From: Salvia splendens
Taxonomy: Eukaryota > Streptophyta > Magnoliopsida > Lamiales > Lamiaceae
Length of the DNA stretch: 64,000 nucleotides
Direction: 5' to 3'
Assembly: GCF_004379255.2 (NCBI RefSeq)
Contig: NC_056037.1
Coordinates: forward strand, 34,073,012-34,137,011
The position numbers and the translations under genes were made by a program. Below, piece by piece: positions 33,558 through 44,070 of this stretch; the first letter of the stretch is position 1; every line of letters starts with the position of its first letter. A model generated the notes under the pieces. It was not told the DNA's origin. It saw only the letters and a list, made by a program, of their open reading frames with translations, and did no database searches.

Positions 33558-35074
33558 CTACTACCTACACCACAGGCCTCGCTAGGTAAAGTCTAAATTC
33601 ACATTGTTTTGAAGGTGACTGATAATTTATAGTCATTCACCATCACAGAAAATACAAAACTGTTCGATTCTGTGAATAGTTTCGCATAACTTGGAATGAT
33701 TTTGTATGTGTTCAAAGTGATGATTTATTTTTTCTTCTTCTGACTCCTGAATATGTTTGTTTTCGAGCTGAATGACTGCGAAAAATGGGGTCGTTGGTTT
33801 GAAGCTTCTTGAATGTATATTTAAGCCGAAGCAATAGTTCTAATCTTGAATCGCATCTTCTCCTGTAGTAGCCCTTCTAAAAATGCGTTGTCGAAATCGA
33901 AGACAACTGGTTCAAGTACATGAACCTGGAGAGAGTGTTACAGATCATTAAGGTTGTCTTCGACGAAGAGAGAGGTGGAGAAGGGGGGCAGCTGGGCCTA
34001 TGAAGAAAACTAATTTTGGGTTGAGGGTGACGTGGCATATTGAGGTCTAGATAAGCTACCTGAACTAGATAGGAGAGGCTTTGAAATCTTGGTTCTAGAA
34101 CATGAAAATGGGCCATCTTTGTGTCTCAAAATAGCTTTCTAAAATTAGAGTTGCCAACTTTTTTGTTGCATTTTCGACATCAGAGGGTCTCCACAACCTG
34201 GGCATTTAAAACAGGTGGGCATATTTTGTACAAATTTTAAAGAAATTGTGAGATTATCTAATTTCAAACGATTAAGACAAGACGATGCTCGCCGAAATAT
34301 GTTGAACATATAATTTATGCAGGTGTACTTTTTTTTTGTGGAAGAGTTATTGAGCAGCCTAAACATCTAGAACCTGAAGTAGTCAAACAATAACTCAAAT
34401 TGAATTCTGATGAATGAAGGGTCTATATTTTGTAGAAGTTTCAATATTTTAATTGTTGCAAGAAAAAAAATACAAAATAGGAAATTTGATGCTATTCTAG
34501 CATTAAATTTTGAAATGGTACAACAAATTAATGGCTTCTTGTTGAGATCAAAGGCCAAAAGAGGCAGCGAATCAAGAAACAGATTATGTTGTCAAAGCAA
34601 GATCTTACTTTACTGTCAATCATGGATGTGACGAAATCACAAATTGTTCCACCATCATTTGTTTGTTTCCAAATGAATAATTTCTTTTAATCTTAATTAA
34701 GTAGAGTTGGTAATGCTGTTTAGGCATTAAGTCATCTTGACATGGGCGTCAGTTGGCAACAACTTCCACCATCATCGCATGAAAATAAATAAATAAAATC
34801 AGACTGAATTAAATGAAGGTTAGTGCTACAGAGGGAGTTATAAAACGATAAAAACATACCACCAAAAAAGGCATAATATTTGTAGCAATAATTGTACAAG
34901 TGAATAATAAAGTAAGTGTGAAAGTGGCACTCAAGTTGTGAAACCATCCAAATTAAAATTTTGAAACTACATAGGTGCTAGACCGGTCCTCTATATGGGC
35001 TTGGGGATGGGTGTAAAATTGTCTTGTTTTAGTGGTAAATATTGACTATTCTCTAGGGTCTTGTTAGGTTTATA
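33558..35074. other. 3' flank of the RING gene and intergenic DNA
   Basis: The first 300 bp is probably 3' UTR. A block at 33,880-34,130 is less AT-rich and contains a short open stretch on each strand that I cannot identify. The rest is AT-rich with no gene. Confidence 0.4.
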
Positions 35075-35253
35075 CTCTCTCCGTCCCACACTACTCGCAC
35101 TTATTTCCTTTTTGGGCGTCCCAAGTTACTTGCACTCTTTCCATTTTTAGTAAAAAATTTCACCTACAACCGTCATTTTTTACTTTCCTATACACTCATT
35201 CCTTAATCTCCGAGCCGAAAAGGAAATGAGCGAGTAGCCCGGGACGGAGGGAG
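35075..35253. mobile_element. Stowaway-like MITE
   Basis: Ends CTCTCTCCGTCCC and, read inward, CTCCCTCCGTCCC. TA flanks at 35,073-35,074 and 35,254-35,255. 179 bp. Confidence 0.85.
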
Positions 35254-35420
35254 TACTTTTTAGCTTAATTGAGAATTGAAATGCATTTTCAGTCACTCAT
35301 CCATAACATTTTTGAAATGTCAACTGTAAGTAGATTATGTTAACTCGGGGGTATTATCATCAATAACATGCACATCAAATGTCAACAACTTATAGTTAAT
35401 AATATATGTGTATAGGTTAC

Positions 35421-35526
35421 ATGAGTTGTATATGTAGTTGACATTATATTTGTGTAGTTGACATGAATTGTATAAGTAGTTGACATTATATGCGTGTAGT
35501 TGATATGAATTGTATATGTAGTTAAC
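35421..35526. repeat. 42-bp minisatellite, about 2.5 copies
   Basis: Units begin at about 35,425, 35,467 and 35,509, each around (G/A)TTGTATATGTAGTTGACAT. AT-rich and non-coding; similar GTTGACAT motifs occur just upstream. Confidence 0.75.
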
Positions 35527-35856
35527 AAAAAAAATTAAAAAATATAAAAATAAAAAATAATAAAAAATAATAAAAAAAAATTATTTATTGAATACAATGT
35601 ACCATGAAATTACCATTCTGCCCTTTCATATTTAATTAATCTAAAAATATTTTCCAATGTGGCAAATTCTGGATCACTCATTTAATAAAAATGGGTGGCT
35701 GATAATGCATCTCAATTCTCAATTAGGCTAAAAAATCTCAATTGATCACAACCCCTATATTTTATATGTATATATAAGAGTTTTGGATTTTTAAATAGGC
35801 TAAGAATGTGACATCAACAACTAGTATAATTTTCATTTTAATAGGATGATATAGTA

Positions 35857-36087
35857 CTCCCTCCGTTCCCCGATAGTTGAGTCATTTCTTTTTGTTCACT
35901 CATTTTAGAAAAATGATAATAAATAGTTAAAGTAGAGAAATAGTAAAGTAAGAGACAGAATAATGTAGATAAGACTCTTTTCTACATTATTCTCTCACTT
36001 ACTTTATTTTTTCTCCATTTAACTATTTATTATTTTTAAATGAATGCATCAAATGAAATGACTCAACTACCGTAGAACGAGGGGGAG
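35857..36087. mobile_element. Stowaway MITE with long inverted repeats
   Basis: Ends CTCCCTCCGTTCC and, read inward, CTCCCCCTCGTTC. TA flanks at 35,855-35,856 and 36,088-36,089. The AATAATAAATAGTT arm sequence is shared with the MITE at 19,230 and the one split by the copia element. Confidence 0.85.
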
Positions 36088-38789
36088 TAGCACATATCAT
36101 AAACAACTAGTTTTTCATCTTAATAGGATATAATAGTACATAAACAACCGGCTTTATAATTAATCAACTAATGTACATGTATGAAATTTACCATAACATC
36201 TTTAATTTTTTTATGGTAAAAAACGATAGTAAAAGTGAGAAAAGGGAAGGATTATGATTGGGGGGGGGGGGGGGGGAGAAGATAAGAAGTACACGTGGGG
36301 TGACAAAAAAAAACTATCTGGTGAATTTTGGCTTTATTTTGATAATCTTAGATGGCTCACTATTTTGTGGCCGACACCAATATTTTCTTTTCAAACCATC
36401 ACTCTCCCGTCCCATCTTTTCTCTACTTTTTTTTAAAAAAAATTGAAATATATAGGAGTATATTTATGTTTTAGACTTTTAGTTAATACTGTACTAGTAT
36501 TTGTCTTAGAAAAAGAGAGTTCAAAGAATTAGACATTAAAAGACAGATTAGAGAAACGAGTATGTAATTTGCGAAGTTTTGAATATGTTCTTCTAGAATC
36601 TACGATACAAATTAATTTTTCTTGATTATTATTGTTACTTATTCCCTATGTTAATTTCTTAATAGCAACTATTTTCATTTTGAGTCATTGCTTAAAAATA
36701 AAAACTTTAGAATCTTTCTATTTTAGAACATAGACCTCACAATCCACTAACTCTATTTTCACTACTTTTTTTCTTCCCCTCTCTTACTTTACTCAATTTT
36801 CTTTTCATCTCTGATCTTACTTCATCAATTGTACATTAAAACTCGTGTCGTTTCAAATGTTTCTATTTTTTGAACACGAAGGGTGTACTTTTTTTTAAAA
36901 AATAATACTAGTAAAAATATATTATGGATTGGGTGCCAAATTGAGCAGTCCCACAAAACGAGTTTCATGCTGACCAAATTCGATATTACGCCTGTGTTCA
37001 ATGTATTGATCAGCTTTTTGTTTTTATCACTATTTAATTTTGTAGTTTGTTTGGATATTATAGCTACATATACAATTTATTTGTTAGTATTGATAAAATA
37101 ATAGAAACGAAAGTTTTAAAATCACATAATATAATTAAATTAAGTGAATCAGATTTGTTTGTCGTGAACAAGAATCAAGGTTAGTTTAAGCAACTATCAT
37201 AAGACGTTTTATGTTTCTGATATTATTCAATAATAAGAAACGGACAAACCCTAAAATTAATCTGCCAAACCTGACAACGATTTTTATCATAATTAATTCA
37301 TAATCAAGTGGTTGATTAGCATGCCTTTGTTGCTATATAGGCACCCAAAAAAAGACGAATAAAGCATGATTAATTTCGTATCTAGAAGATTTAATTAGCA
37401 CGCTTTATTTTACGTGCTTATTGGATTGGATGACTGCGAAAAAAGTTAGCAAAAATTGTTTGACTACTTAAAAAAGCATGGTTGAATTAGCAATCATAGT
37501 GTAAGTCGCTTAATGATTTATGGGATTAAGATCGGATAATCATGAGAAATAATTACCCAAATCTTGCTTTTTGGACTGTCAGTTATTTAATTAGTCACTT
37601 TTGCAACTTATAGTATCACGAGGCCTTTTCCAAGTAAAATTAAAGCATGCTTGGAAAATGTGTATATATACTACTAGTAGTACTACTGATTTGTTGTGGC
37701 CTTGTGGGCAACATACGCTTTTTTAATTTGCTTAGTGATTACTGATTAGAGTTTATGATAATGTTATTATTGGGTGATCAGTGATCTATATTAAAGAAGT
37801 TTCTTATTTCAAAAAAGTAATACTCCGTATCTCAATTCCGAATTTATTGAATTATACACAAATTTTTAAAAATAGTTTGATTTTGTAAAAGAAATTGAAT
37901 GAGAATAATTAATAAAATATGAGTCCATTTTTTATTATATTAAGTTTATAATTAAACATGAGTCAAATGATCAGTAGAATGAGTAATTCACCTAAAAATT
38001 AATAAAAATTTTAGTAACAGATGAAGAATAAAGAAAATATGATCATGTACATGACGAACAGATGGAGTATAATTCTACGTACAATACTCATCCCAATTCC
38101 CATATACTGTAAATCTTGATTCAAAGAAGAAAAAAAAGTTATATTTTGTAAAGGAAGTTGGAAGATTCCTTCATAAAAGAACACCCCAAATCAAAGCAAG
38201 CAAGATAACATTATACATTTGAGATTAAATGTAAAGAAACAAGCTCACATAAAATATGGAGTTCATGAAAAGATCTATAAAAGGGACAGTGAGAAATTAT
38301 AGAATAACGTAAACAAAAAAATTAAAGTAAAATATGGAATCACACACATCCTATCACTTTTTAAATTAGAGGAGAAAATGCAGTGTAAAAAATTAATTTT
38401 CCCCCTTACACATATTTGTACTCCAGTTGCTGCAAAATCAAAATGCAAAAAAAGAAAAGAAAAGAAAAGATGATTATGATTATTCCAAACTCAACTACCC
38501 TGCATCCTTCATCTTGTCTTGTCAGACAAAACTAAACTTCCACAAAAATATAAAATTTGTTCTTGAATCTGATCCACAAATTCTGTAACTAAAACACTAA
38601 CTAATTTGCAAGACTCAAGAAAATGATGAAATGGAATGAAAGCAATCTTTGTATTTGATCATAATTGTATAGTAATGGTACAATAATACAATAAGAAGGG
38701 CAAGATTAGTGGAGTAGTAGTACAAAACTGTGAAGCTTGTTTAATGATGATCTGATCTCTGTATTTACATCTGAGGTTGAGCAATGTTG
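36088..38789. other. Intergenic DNA with decayed MITEs and homopolymers
   Basis: A G17 run at 36,260-36,276; a poorly preserved MITE at about 36,650-36,886; a clearer one at 37,823-38,067; otherwise AT-rich. The last 150 bp is the 3' trailer of the DVL-type gene. Confidence 0.4.
37823..38067. mobile_element. Decayed Stowaway-like MITE
   Basis: Ends CTCCGTATCTCAATTCCG and, read inward, CTCCATCTGTTCGTCATG, with TA on both sides (37,821-37,822 and 38,068-38,069). 245 bp. Confidence 0.6.
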
Positions 38790-38912
38790 CTAATCATGAT
38801 AGCAAAGAAGCATGACAACGCAACGTCGGATGATGTAGAGACGAGCCCTTTGCTCTCTCAACACTCCTGCTATTCCTCTGCTTGATATTCTTCTCTTGCT
38901 GCTCATCTTCAT
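38790..38912 (-). CDS. DVL/ROTUNDIFOLIA-like small peptide
   Basis: A 40-codon minus-strand gene: ATG at 38,910-38,912, stop TAG at 38,790-38,792. The peptide opens [20 protein letters not shown] and ends [18 protein letters not shown]. The C-terminal half carries the DVL/RTFL hallmark (K/[22 protein letters not shown]), with tyrosine at the usual tryptophan. Such peptides are membrane-associated and, when over-expressed, change cell proliferation and organ shape. The gene has a TATA box 120 bases upstream and a plain leader. An alternative start at the second Met (two codons in) would also keep the domain. It is too short for ordinary ORF finding but the motif is diagnostic. Confidence 0.9.
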   Translation of the reverse strand: MKMSSKRRISSRGIAGVLREQRARLYIIRRCVVMLLCYHD

Positions 38913-39034
38913 CTTCTTTTAATTTCTTCCCTAATTGAATTGGTACCACTCTTTCTTGCAAGAGAGAAAGTTTGGTTTAGGGTAGGTAGAGTTTGTTTCT
39001 GAGATGTTTGATTGATTTGTGGGTTGAGGCTTCA

Positions 39035-39040
39035 TTTATA
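39035..39040 (-). promoter_or_regulatory. TATA box of the DVL-type gene
   Basis: On the minus strand CCTATAAATG, 123 bases before the start codon. The SINE target site begins only about 6 bases upstream of it. Confidence 0.65.
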
Positions 39041-39045
39041 GGAAT

Positions 39046-39320
39046 AGGATAGTGGATGTAAGGCCCGCACGGGCTTAACTCAGTTGGTTCCTGGGTGGTA
39101 GATTGTCCCTAAGCAGACAGGATCGAATGCTGGCAGCCGCAGTGTGGGAGTTTCACCACTGTGGTGGCTCCTTGTGTGCTGGTTACCAGTGTAAGTTCCT
39201 CCCACCTAATGGGCCGCTGAGGTACCGTGTTTGAACCCCTCCATAGCGATGTCGGGCCGGGTTATGGGGGCGCCTGGGGTGAGCGAATCACCTTTTGTCC
39301 CTAAGGATAGTGGATGTAAG
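39046..39320 (+). mobile_element. SINE with 17-bp target-site duplication
   Basis: The body 39,063-39,303 is flanked by perfect 17-base repeats AGGATAGTGGATGTAAG (39,046-39,062 and 39,304-39,320). The head is tRNA-like: A-box-like CTTAACTCAGTTGG (about 39,074) and B-box-like GGATCGAATGC (about 39,120), as in Pol III-transcribed plant SINEs. The body is GC-rich against AT-rich flanks and ends in TTTTGTCCCTA. The perfect duplication argues for recent insertion. It now separates the TATA box of the DVL-type gene from its original upstream DNA. Confidence 0.9.
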
Positions 39321-39507
39321 AATTTCAGGAATTTTGTCTGAATTATTTATTCCAACTGTGGGGTTCAAAACTGCGTGCAATGCTCCCTACCGCACCGGAC
39401 ATTTCCTCCCGTGGGCCCACCTCCTTAACGTCTCGCTTCTCAATATATATTTATCTCATTTTATTTTGGTTTCTTTCTCATTATTTTGAATTTATATAAA
39501 CTTATAC

Positions 39508-39757
39508 TCCCATCGTCTCTGAAAATTTATCACCAATTTTCTTTTACATCCGTCCCAAAATTTTGTGACAATTCATTTTTACCATTTTTTATAGTGGAGC
39601 CTACATTCCACTAACTCATTCAGACTCACATTTCACTATAAAATTAATATATAAAAGTAGGACCTACCTTCCACCAACTTTTTCAACCAACTTTTTATTA
39701 CATTTCTTAAAATCCGTGTCGGGTTAAATAGTGACGAATTATTAAGGACGGAAGGAC
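39508..39757. mobile_element. Stowaway-like MITE
   Basis: Ends CTCCCATCGTCTCTGA and, read inward, GTCCTTCCGTCCTTAATA. TA flanks at 39,506-39,507 and 39,758-39,759. 250 bp. Confidence 0.75.
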
Positions 39758-41465
39758 TAATTAGTAAATATCCTGATAGTTTAAAATTGAAACATAATTT
39801 TGTGATTATATAAATAGATATAGTACTAGTATAAGATAAAATTTGTCAATTTCAACTCATAGAATAACTAGTTTTTTTTTGTGGTAAACAAGTACATTTT
39901 GAATTTGTGGAATACTTTAATTAATTATCACATTTGTACCCTATAATCAACAAATTAAAGTAGCCTAAACTTCTGTTTTCTTCATTTATATATTGTCATG
40001 GAGATCTAAGCATTCGGTACTGACTCAAAGTCCAATTAGAGTCATGAGTGGTATAGTTGATTAGAAAAATTTTAAAATAATTGTCTTGAAACTTTGCCAT
40101 TTTAAGGTATGAATATTTTATATGCTCACTAAATATTTAATCAGCCTATTTATCCTAATATCTGCGTAGACTCCATTATCCACCAACATAATGGGTCAGG
40201 GCATGCAATTCAGTCAGCCTACATATTTCCATAATTTGCGATCTGCCTTGCAAATATGTTGATGATAGGATATTGCTTAATTATTTTGGACCCATTTATT
40301 TATACGTATTTAATATTTTATTCATATTTCTTGAATAAAAATCTCAGGCCATATGACAACTGGAATTAATTCGATCGAGCCCTACTTAATATTGCACATG
40401 TTAATTAATACTTAAATGTTTAAGGTCGATCACACTCAACTACAATCAATTTGGTAAAACAAGATGCAAAATTAAGGATGTCATTATCTATGATAGGCTG
40501 GGCTACTTTATTTACATTTTAAAGTAAGTACATGCTATAGTAATTGAAATCTATTTACCGACTAAGTACATTTAATGTGATCTCCAATTAATAATAATGG
40601 ATAAATGTTCACCCAAAGAATCTTCACAATGGAAATACTAAAAATAAAAATGGAATTGCATATTCCTAGTAATTAGACAATAGTGTTTTAAGTCCAAACT
40701 ATCAACTAAGCTAAAAAAAGAATTTGCGTATTTGGTAGGATAAGTGCACATATCCACTTGGTGAAAAACAAACGTGGGCATAATAACTTGTAAATTGCAA
40801 AAGATTCTTATGAGTGTGTTCGAATGGACAGAAATTCGTTTCATTTGGGAAATATTTAAGTTGGCAACAGCATATGGTGATGGACATCCACATGTATAGA
40901 GTTCAAGTAATTAATTTTAGGTGATTTATTAGTAGAAAGAAATTATACCTCAAATTAATAATCATGTGTATTTCATAAATTATCATATCCTATTCCTATC
41001 CTATCCTATCCTATCCTATATCAATAGAAGTGGGTTAATAATATATTATATACTCTTTTACGCTCTTGATATTTAATAGCATAAGAAAATTGAACAATTG
41101 AAGAGACTGCATAAATGCATTGAATTAATAAAAAAAATGTTAAAGTGGGAAGATTGTGGTCATTTCCTATAAAATTATAGTTAATAGGGAATCGACAAGT
41201 TTTGTAATTTGCAAATAATGTCTACTCCTTCGGCAGTGACGTGTATTCATTTTTAGGTTGTCACATTATAAGTAAAACATTTCTTTTTCAATTAAAAAAC
41301 AACACTATATTTTTTTTACTTTATCTTTTTTCCTAATTTTTCTTTTTACTTTTTTTCACTTCTAAAAACTTGTGCCAAAAAAAAAATATCACGGTGAAAT
41401 GAGATGATGGATTATAGAAAAAAAATCAAAAGAAATACATCTGACTGAAACTAGTTAGAAGGTGA
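39758..41465. other. AT-rich intergenic DNA
   Basis: A CCTAT pentanucleotide microsatellite at about 40,988-41,019 is the only distinct feature. No gene recognised; the small frames here are without known motifs. Confidence 0.4.
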
Positions 41466-41627
41466 GACCATCCACTACGCGTCTCGTCCCGGCGAGACGG
41501 GACGCCGGCGCGACGCGTTGCAGCCTCCATATCGTCCCGTCTCGTCCCGCGTGTCGTCCCGGCGAGCCACGAGACGGGCTGTCTCGCCACGCGCCGAGGC
41601 GACGTGGAGCAACCCGGCGTCGTGCGT

Positions 41628-41659
41628 GACGCCCACTCGTCGGCCCGCGAGTGGGCGTC
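41628..41659. repeat. GC-rich hairpin in Harbinger end
   Basis: Twelve perfect pairs plus one T opposite G around a 6-base loop, the same structure and position as at 7755-7786. Confidence 0.8.
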
Positions 41660-41907
41660 GTCACGTGCTGAAGCAATAAATATTTTTTTAAAAAAAATTC
41701 GAATTTAAATAAATTAAAAAAAATTTGTAACGGTAATAATACCGTTTTTTTGTTTTTTTTTATAATTTTTTTTATTTTTTATTAATTTTTTTACTTTATA
41801 AATACTCATAAACTCATCCTCATTTCACACACAACTACACATCTATTCTTCCTATCATCTAAATTTTCTCTCAAATTTTCTCTCAAATTTTCATAAACCA
41901 ACTCAAG

Positions 41908-43104
41908 ATGTCCGGCGACGGCGACGGCAACTACGGCGGTTCCGGCTCCGGCGGGTGGGATCTCAACGCGTTCGGCGATTGGGAGACCATGATCAACACA
42001 TTGGGCGGTTCGTCAACCCCTGGGACTCAGGGTTCGGCGACGCCGGGGGGGTACCAACCACCCAATTTTGACCTTGATGCATATGTCCGTCCCTCTGCCA
42101 CGCGGTATTCGCAGGGATTATCCCAGATCCGGGAGGATTTTCCCGGTGGCACTGGCGGTGGAGGTAGCCGAGGCGGTGGAGGTGGCACTGGCGGTGGAGG
42201 TGGCCGAGACGGTGGAGGTGGCACTGGCGGTGTACAACCCCAGGCGGGCGAGGACGAGGAGGAAGAAGAAGAAGAAGAGGATCTTGGCCGGCATCCGTAC
42301 AGCAACTTCGAAACGATGGCGGTGTACAACGCCTGGATCACGGTCTCGTACGATCCCATCGTCGGGAATCAACAAACTCGGAAGTGTTTCGGGGAAAAGG
42401 TCTGCGATGTCTACCCCCAGATAAAGCCGAAAGGCTCCCGCAAGCGCAAAGTTAAAATGCTCCGCTCTCACTTTGACCGAGTCGACCGACAGATCAAAAA
42501 ATTCTGCGGCATCTACTCGACTGAAGAGGCGCGCTACCAAAGCGGCGCGACGGCCACCGACATTTTGACGTCCGCTTTGCGCGCCTACTACCAGGACGAG
42601 GGTCATCAATTCAGATTTGTTGATGTTTGGCAGGCCGTCAAGGACGAGGAACGGTGGGCCGGAGGTTTCCGCTCCAGCTCGGGCTCAACCTCGAAGCGCA
42701 CGAAGCATACGGCGAGTGGCCAATACTCGTCCGGTGGTGCGTCTAGTGGTGACACCGATGGCATCAGCCAACCTGAGGCTGAATCCCGGGAGTTTGCGGG
42801 TACGGTCGGCGATGCTGGAGGATCCGAGCGTGGGCGCCGTCGGCCGCAAGGGACGAAGGAGGCGAAAGCGGCTAGAGCAAGGAAGGGCCGAGGCGAATCA
42901 AGCCAGCCGGCCTCGGGCTCGCGGGGAGGCTCGGACACACTTATGGTGGCGTACATGACCGCCACAATGGCGGACACTTCCCACTTCTCGTACGCCCAAT
43001 TCACGACCTGGTGGAACGGAATTGTTGCTATGGCAGCACAACTTGACCTTCCGACACCCCCTAAACCTCGACCGCCTCCAGAGGATGATTCGCTGGCGGA
43101 GTAA
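41908..43104 (+). CDS. Harbinger ORF1, Myb/SANT-like DNA-binding protein, intact
   Basis: 398 codons, uninterrupted, starting MSGDGDGNYGG about 110 bases downstream of a TATAAATA. A Gly/Ser-rich N-terminus (1-50) leads to a glycine repeat region (about 80-108) and an acidic run of about nine Glu/Asp (113-125). A Myb/SANT-like region follows (about 130-250), starting YSNFETMAVYNAWITVSYDP and including RKCFGEKVCDVY, the L-R-x-H-F-D-R segment and FVDVWQAVKDEERW. The C-terminus is basic and proline-rich. Known PIF/Harbinger ORF1 proteins bind the transposase and the element ends and bring the transposase into the nucleus; this copy could do so for elements elsewhere. It is an element gene, not a host gene. 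The coding GC is high compared with the flanks. Confidence 0.85.
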   Translation: MSGDGDGNYGGSGSGGWDLNAFGDWETMINTLGGSSTPGTQGSATPGGYQPPNFDLDAYVRPSATRYSQGLSQIREDFPGGTGGGGSRGGGGGTGGGGGRDGGGGTGGVQPQAGEDEEEEEEEEDLGRHPYSNFETMAVYNAWITVSYDPIVGNQQTRKCFGEKVCDVYPQIKPKGSRKRKVKMLRSHFDRVDRQIKKFCGIYSTEEARYQSGATATDILTSALRAYYQDEGHQFRFVDVWQAVKDEERWAGGFRSSSGSTSKRTKHTASGQYSSGGASSGDTDGISQPEAESREFAGTVGDAGGSERGRRRPQGTKEAKAARARKGRGESSQPASGSRGGSDTLMVAYMTATMADTSHFSYAQFTTWWNGIVAMAAQLDLPTPPKPRPPPEDDSLAE

Positions 43105-43457
43105 TTTTTTTTTATTTTGTGTGTTTTTTTATTTTGTGTGTTTATTTAGTTTGTGTGTTTTTTTAATAAAGTGTTGTTTTTAATAAAGTGTGTTTGTTTA
43201 AATTGAATTGGGTAGAAAAAAAAATTCTAAATGAAATTGAATGAATAGTAATTAAGGGACGGTATAGAGACGGTTAAGAGACGGAGCGTTGCAGGTTCCG
43301 TCCCTTAGTTAAGGGATGGAGGAAAAAAGGACAGTGGGGCCCTCAAATAGTGCTCAAATAGTAGTTAAGAGACGGTTTAAGGGACGGTATAGAGACAACC
43401 TAGTGGATGGCCTGAAGATATTGAAGTAATGTCAAGGGGATCAACGTAATACTATTC

Positions 43458-44070
43458 AGAGCCTGGACCCACATTTATTAATTTTTTACTTCATACTCTT
43501 CTGCAAGAGCACAATACCCACATCCATGCTCTTTCGTAAGAACATGCTCAAGGGTCCCACCATTCCATTATTCAATTTAAATACTTCAATTACTAAAAAC
43601 ATTTCCACAATATTAAAATGCATGAAAAATACATGATACCATTACAAATTACTAAAAAATTAAAAATTACATAATTAAAATCCAAAAAATTACATAATTA
43701 CATAATTAAAATCCTAAAAATTGAGATTGAGAGAGTTGTTTGGTATAGTGTCATTTTTTTGTGTTTGAAATGAGAGTATTTATAGATGAAAGCGTGGAAA
43801 AAGTGGATATATATTATTAGGAAGTGGGAAAATATTTTTTTTATTAAATAAATTTTTTTCAGATTTTTTAAATTTTTTTAAAAATAATAATAATAAAAAA
43901 TGATAAATCAATGGTCAACCAGAGCATGCCACGTCGGCTGCTCGTGGCACGGACGTGCTCTATGCATAGAGCAGAGTCGTGCCGTCGGCAAAAGCACAAC
44001 GACGGACAACAGGGTGTCGTGCCATCGGCACGGATGGCGTCCTTCCCCAAGAACACTGTTGAGGATGCTC
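43458..44070 (-). mobile_element. Truncated, deleted copy of the 5391-type Harbinger family
   Basis: Left sequence (CCTGGACCCAC..., GCAAGAGCACAA, CCCACATCC) and the AT-rich direct repeats match 5431-5700. The right part (GAGTATTTATAGATGAAA; GCACGGACGTGCTC) matches 6890-7224. The right terminus GAGGATGCTC ends at 44,070. The left terminus is missing and ORF1 is deleted. Confidence 0.75.

Larger units (their letters stand above)
41466..43412 (+). mobile_element. PIF/Harbinger element with intact ORF1 and no transposase
   Basis: Left end GACCATCCACTACGC and, read inward, right end GGCCATCCACTAGG. Flanked by the 3-bp repeat TGA (41,463-41,465 and 43,413-43,415), an unusual target where the group prefers TWA. 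The left subterminal region repeats GAGACGGGACG-type motifs and the right repeats GAGACGG/GGGACGG. A hairpin at 41,628-41,659 and end sequences are shared with the element at 7563. A short AT-rich promoter region with TATAAATA near 41,797 precedes the ORF. Confidence 0.88.

Noticed and set aside
36260..36276. Run of 17 G as a possible G-quadruplex
   Set aside because: A simple homopolymer, prone to sequencing error, without spaced G tracts or a nearby promoter.
42118..42609. Long minus-strand frames opposite Harbinger ORF1
   Set aside because: Generated by glycine/glutamate codon runs of the sense frame; no domain.
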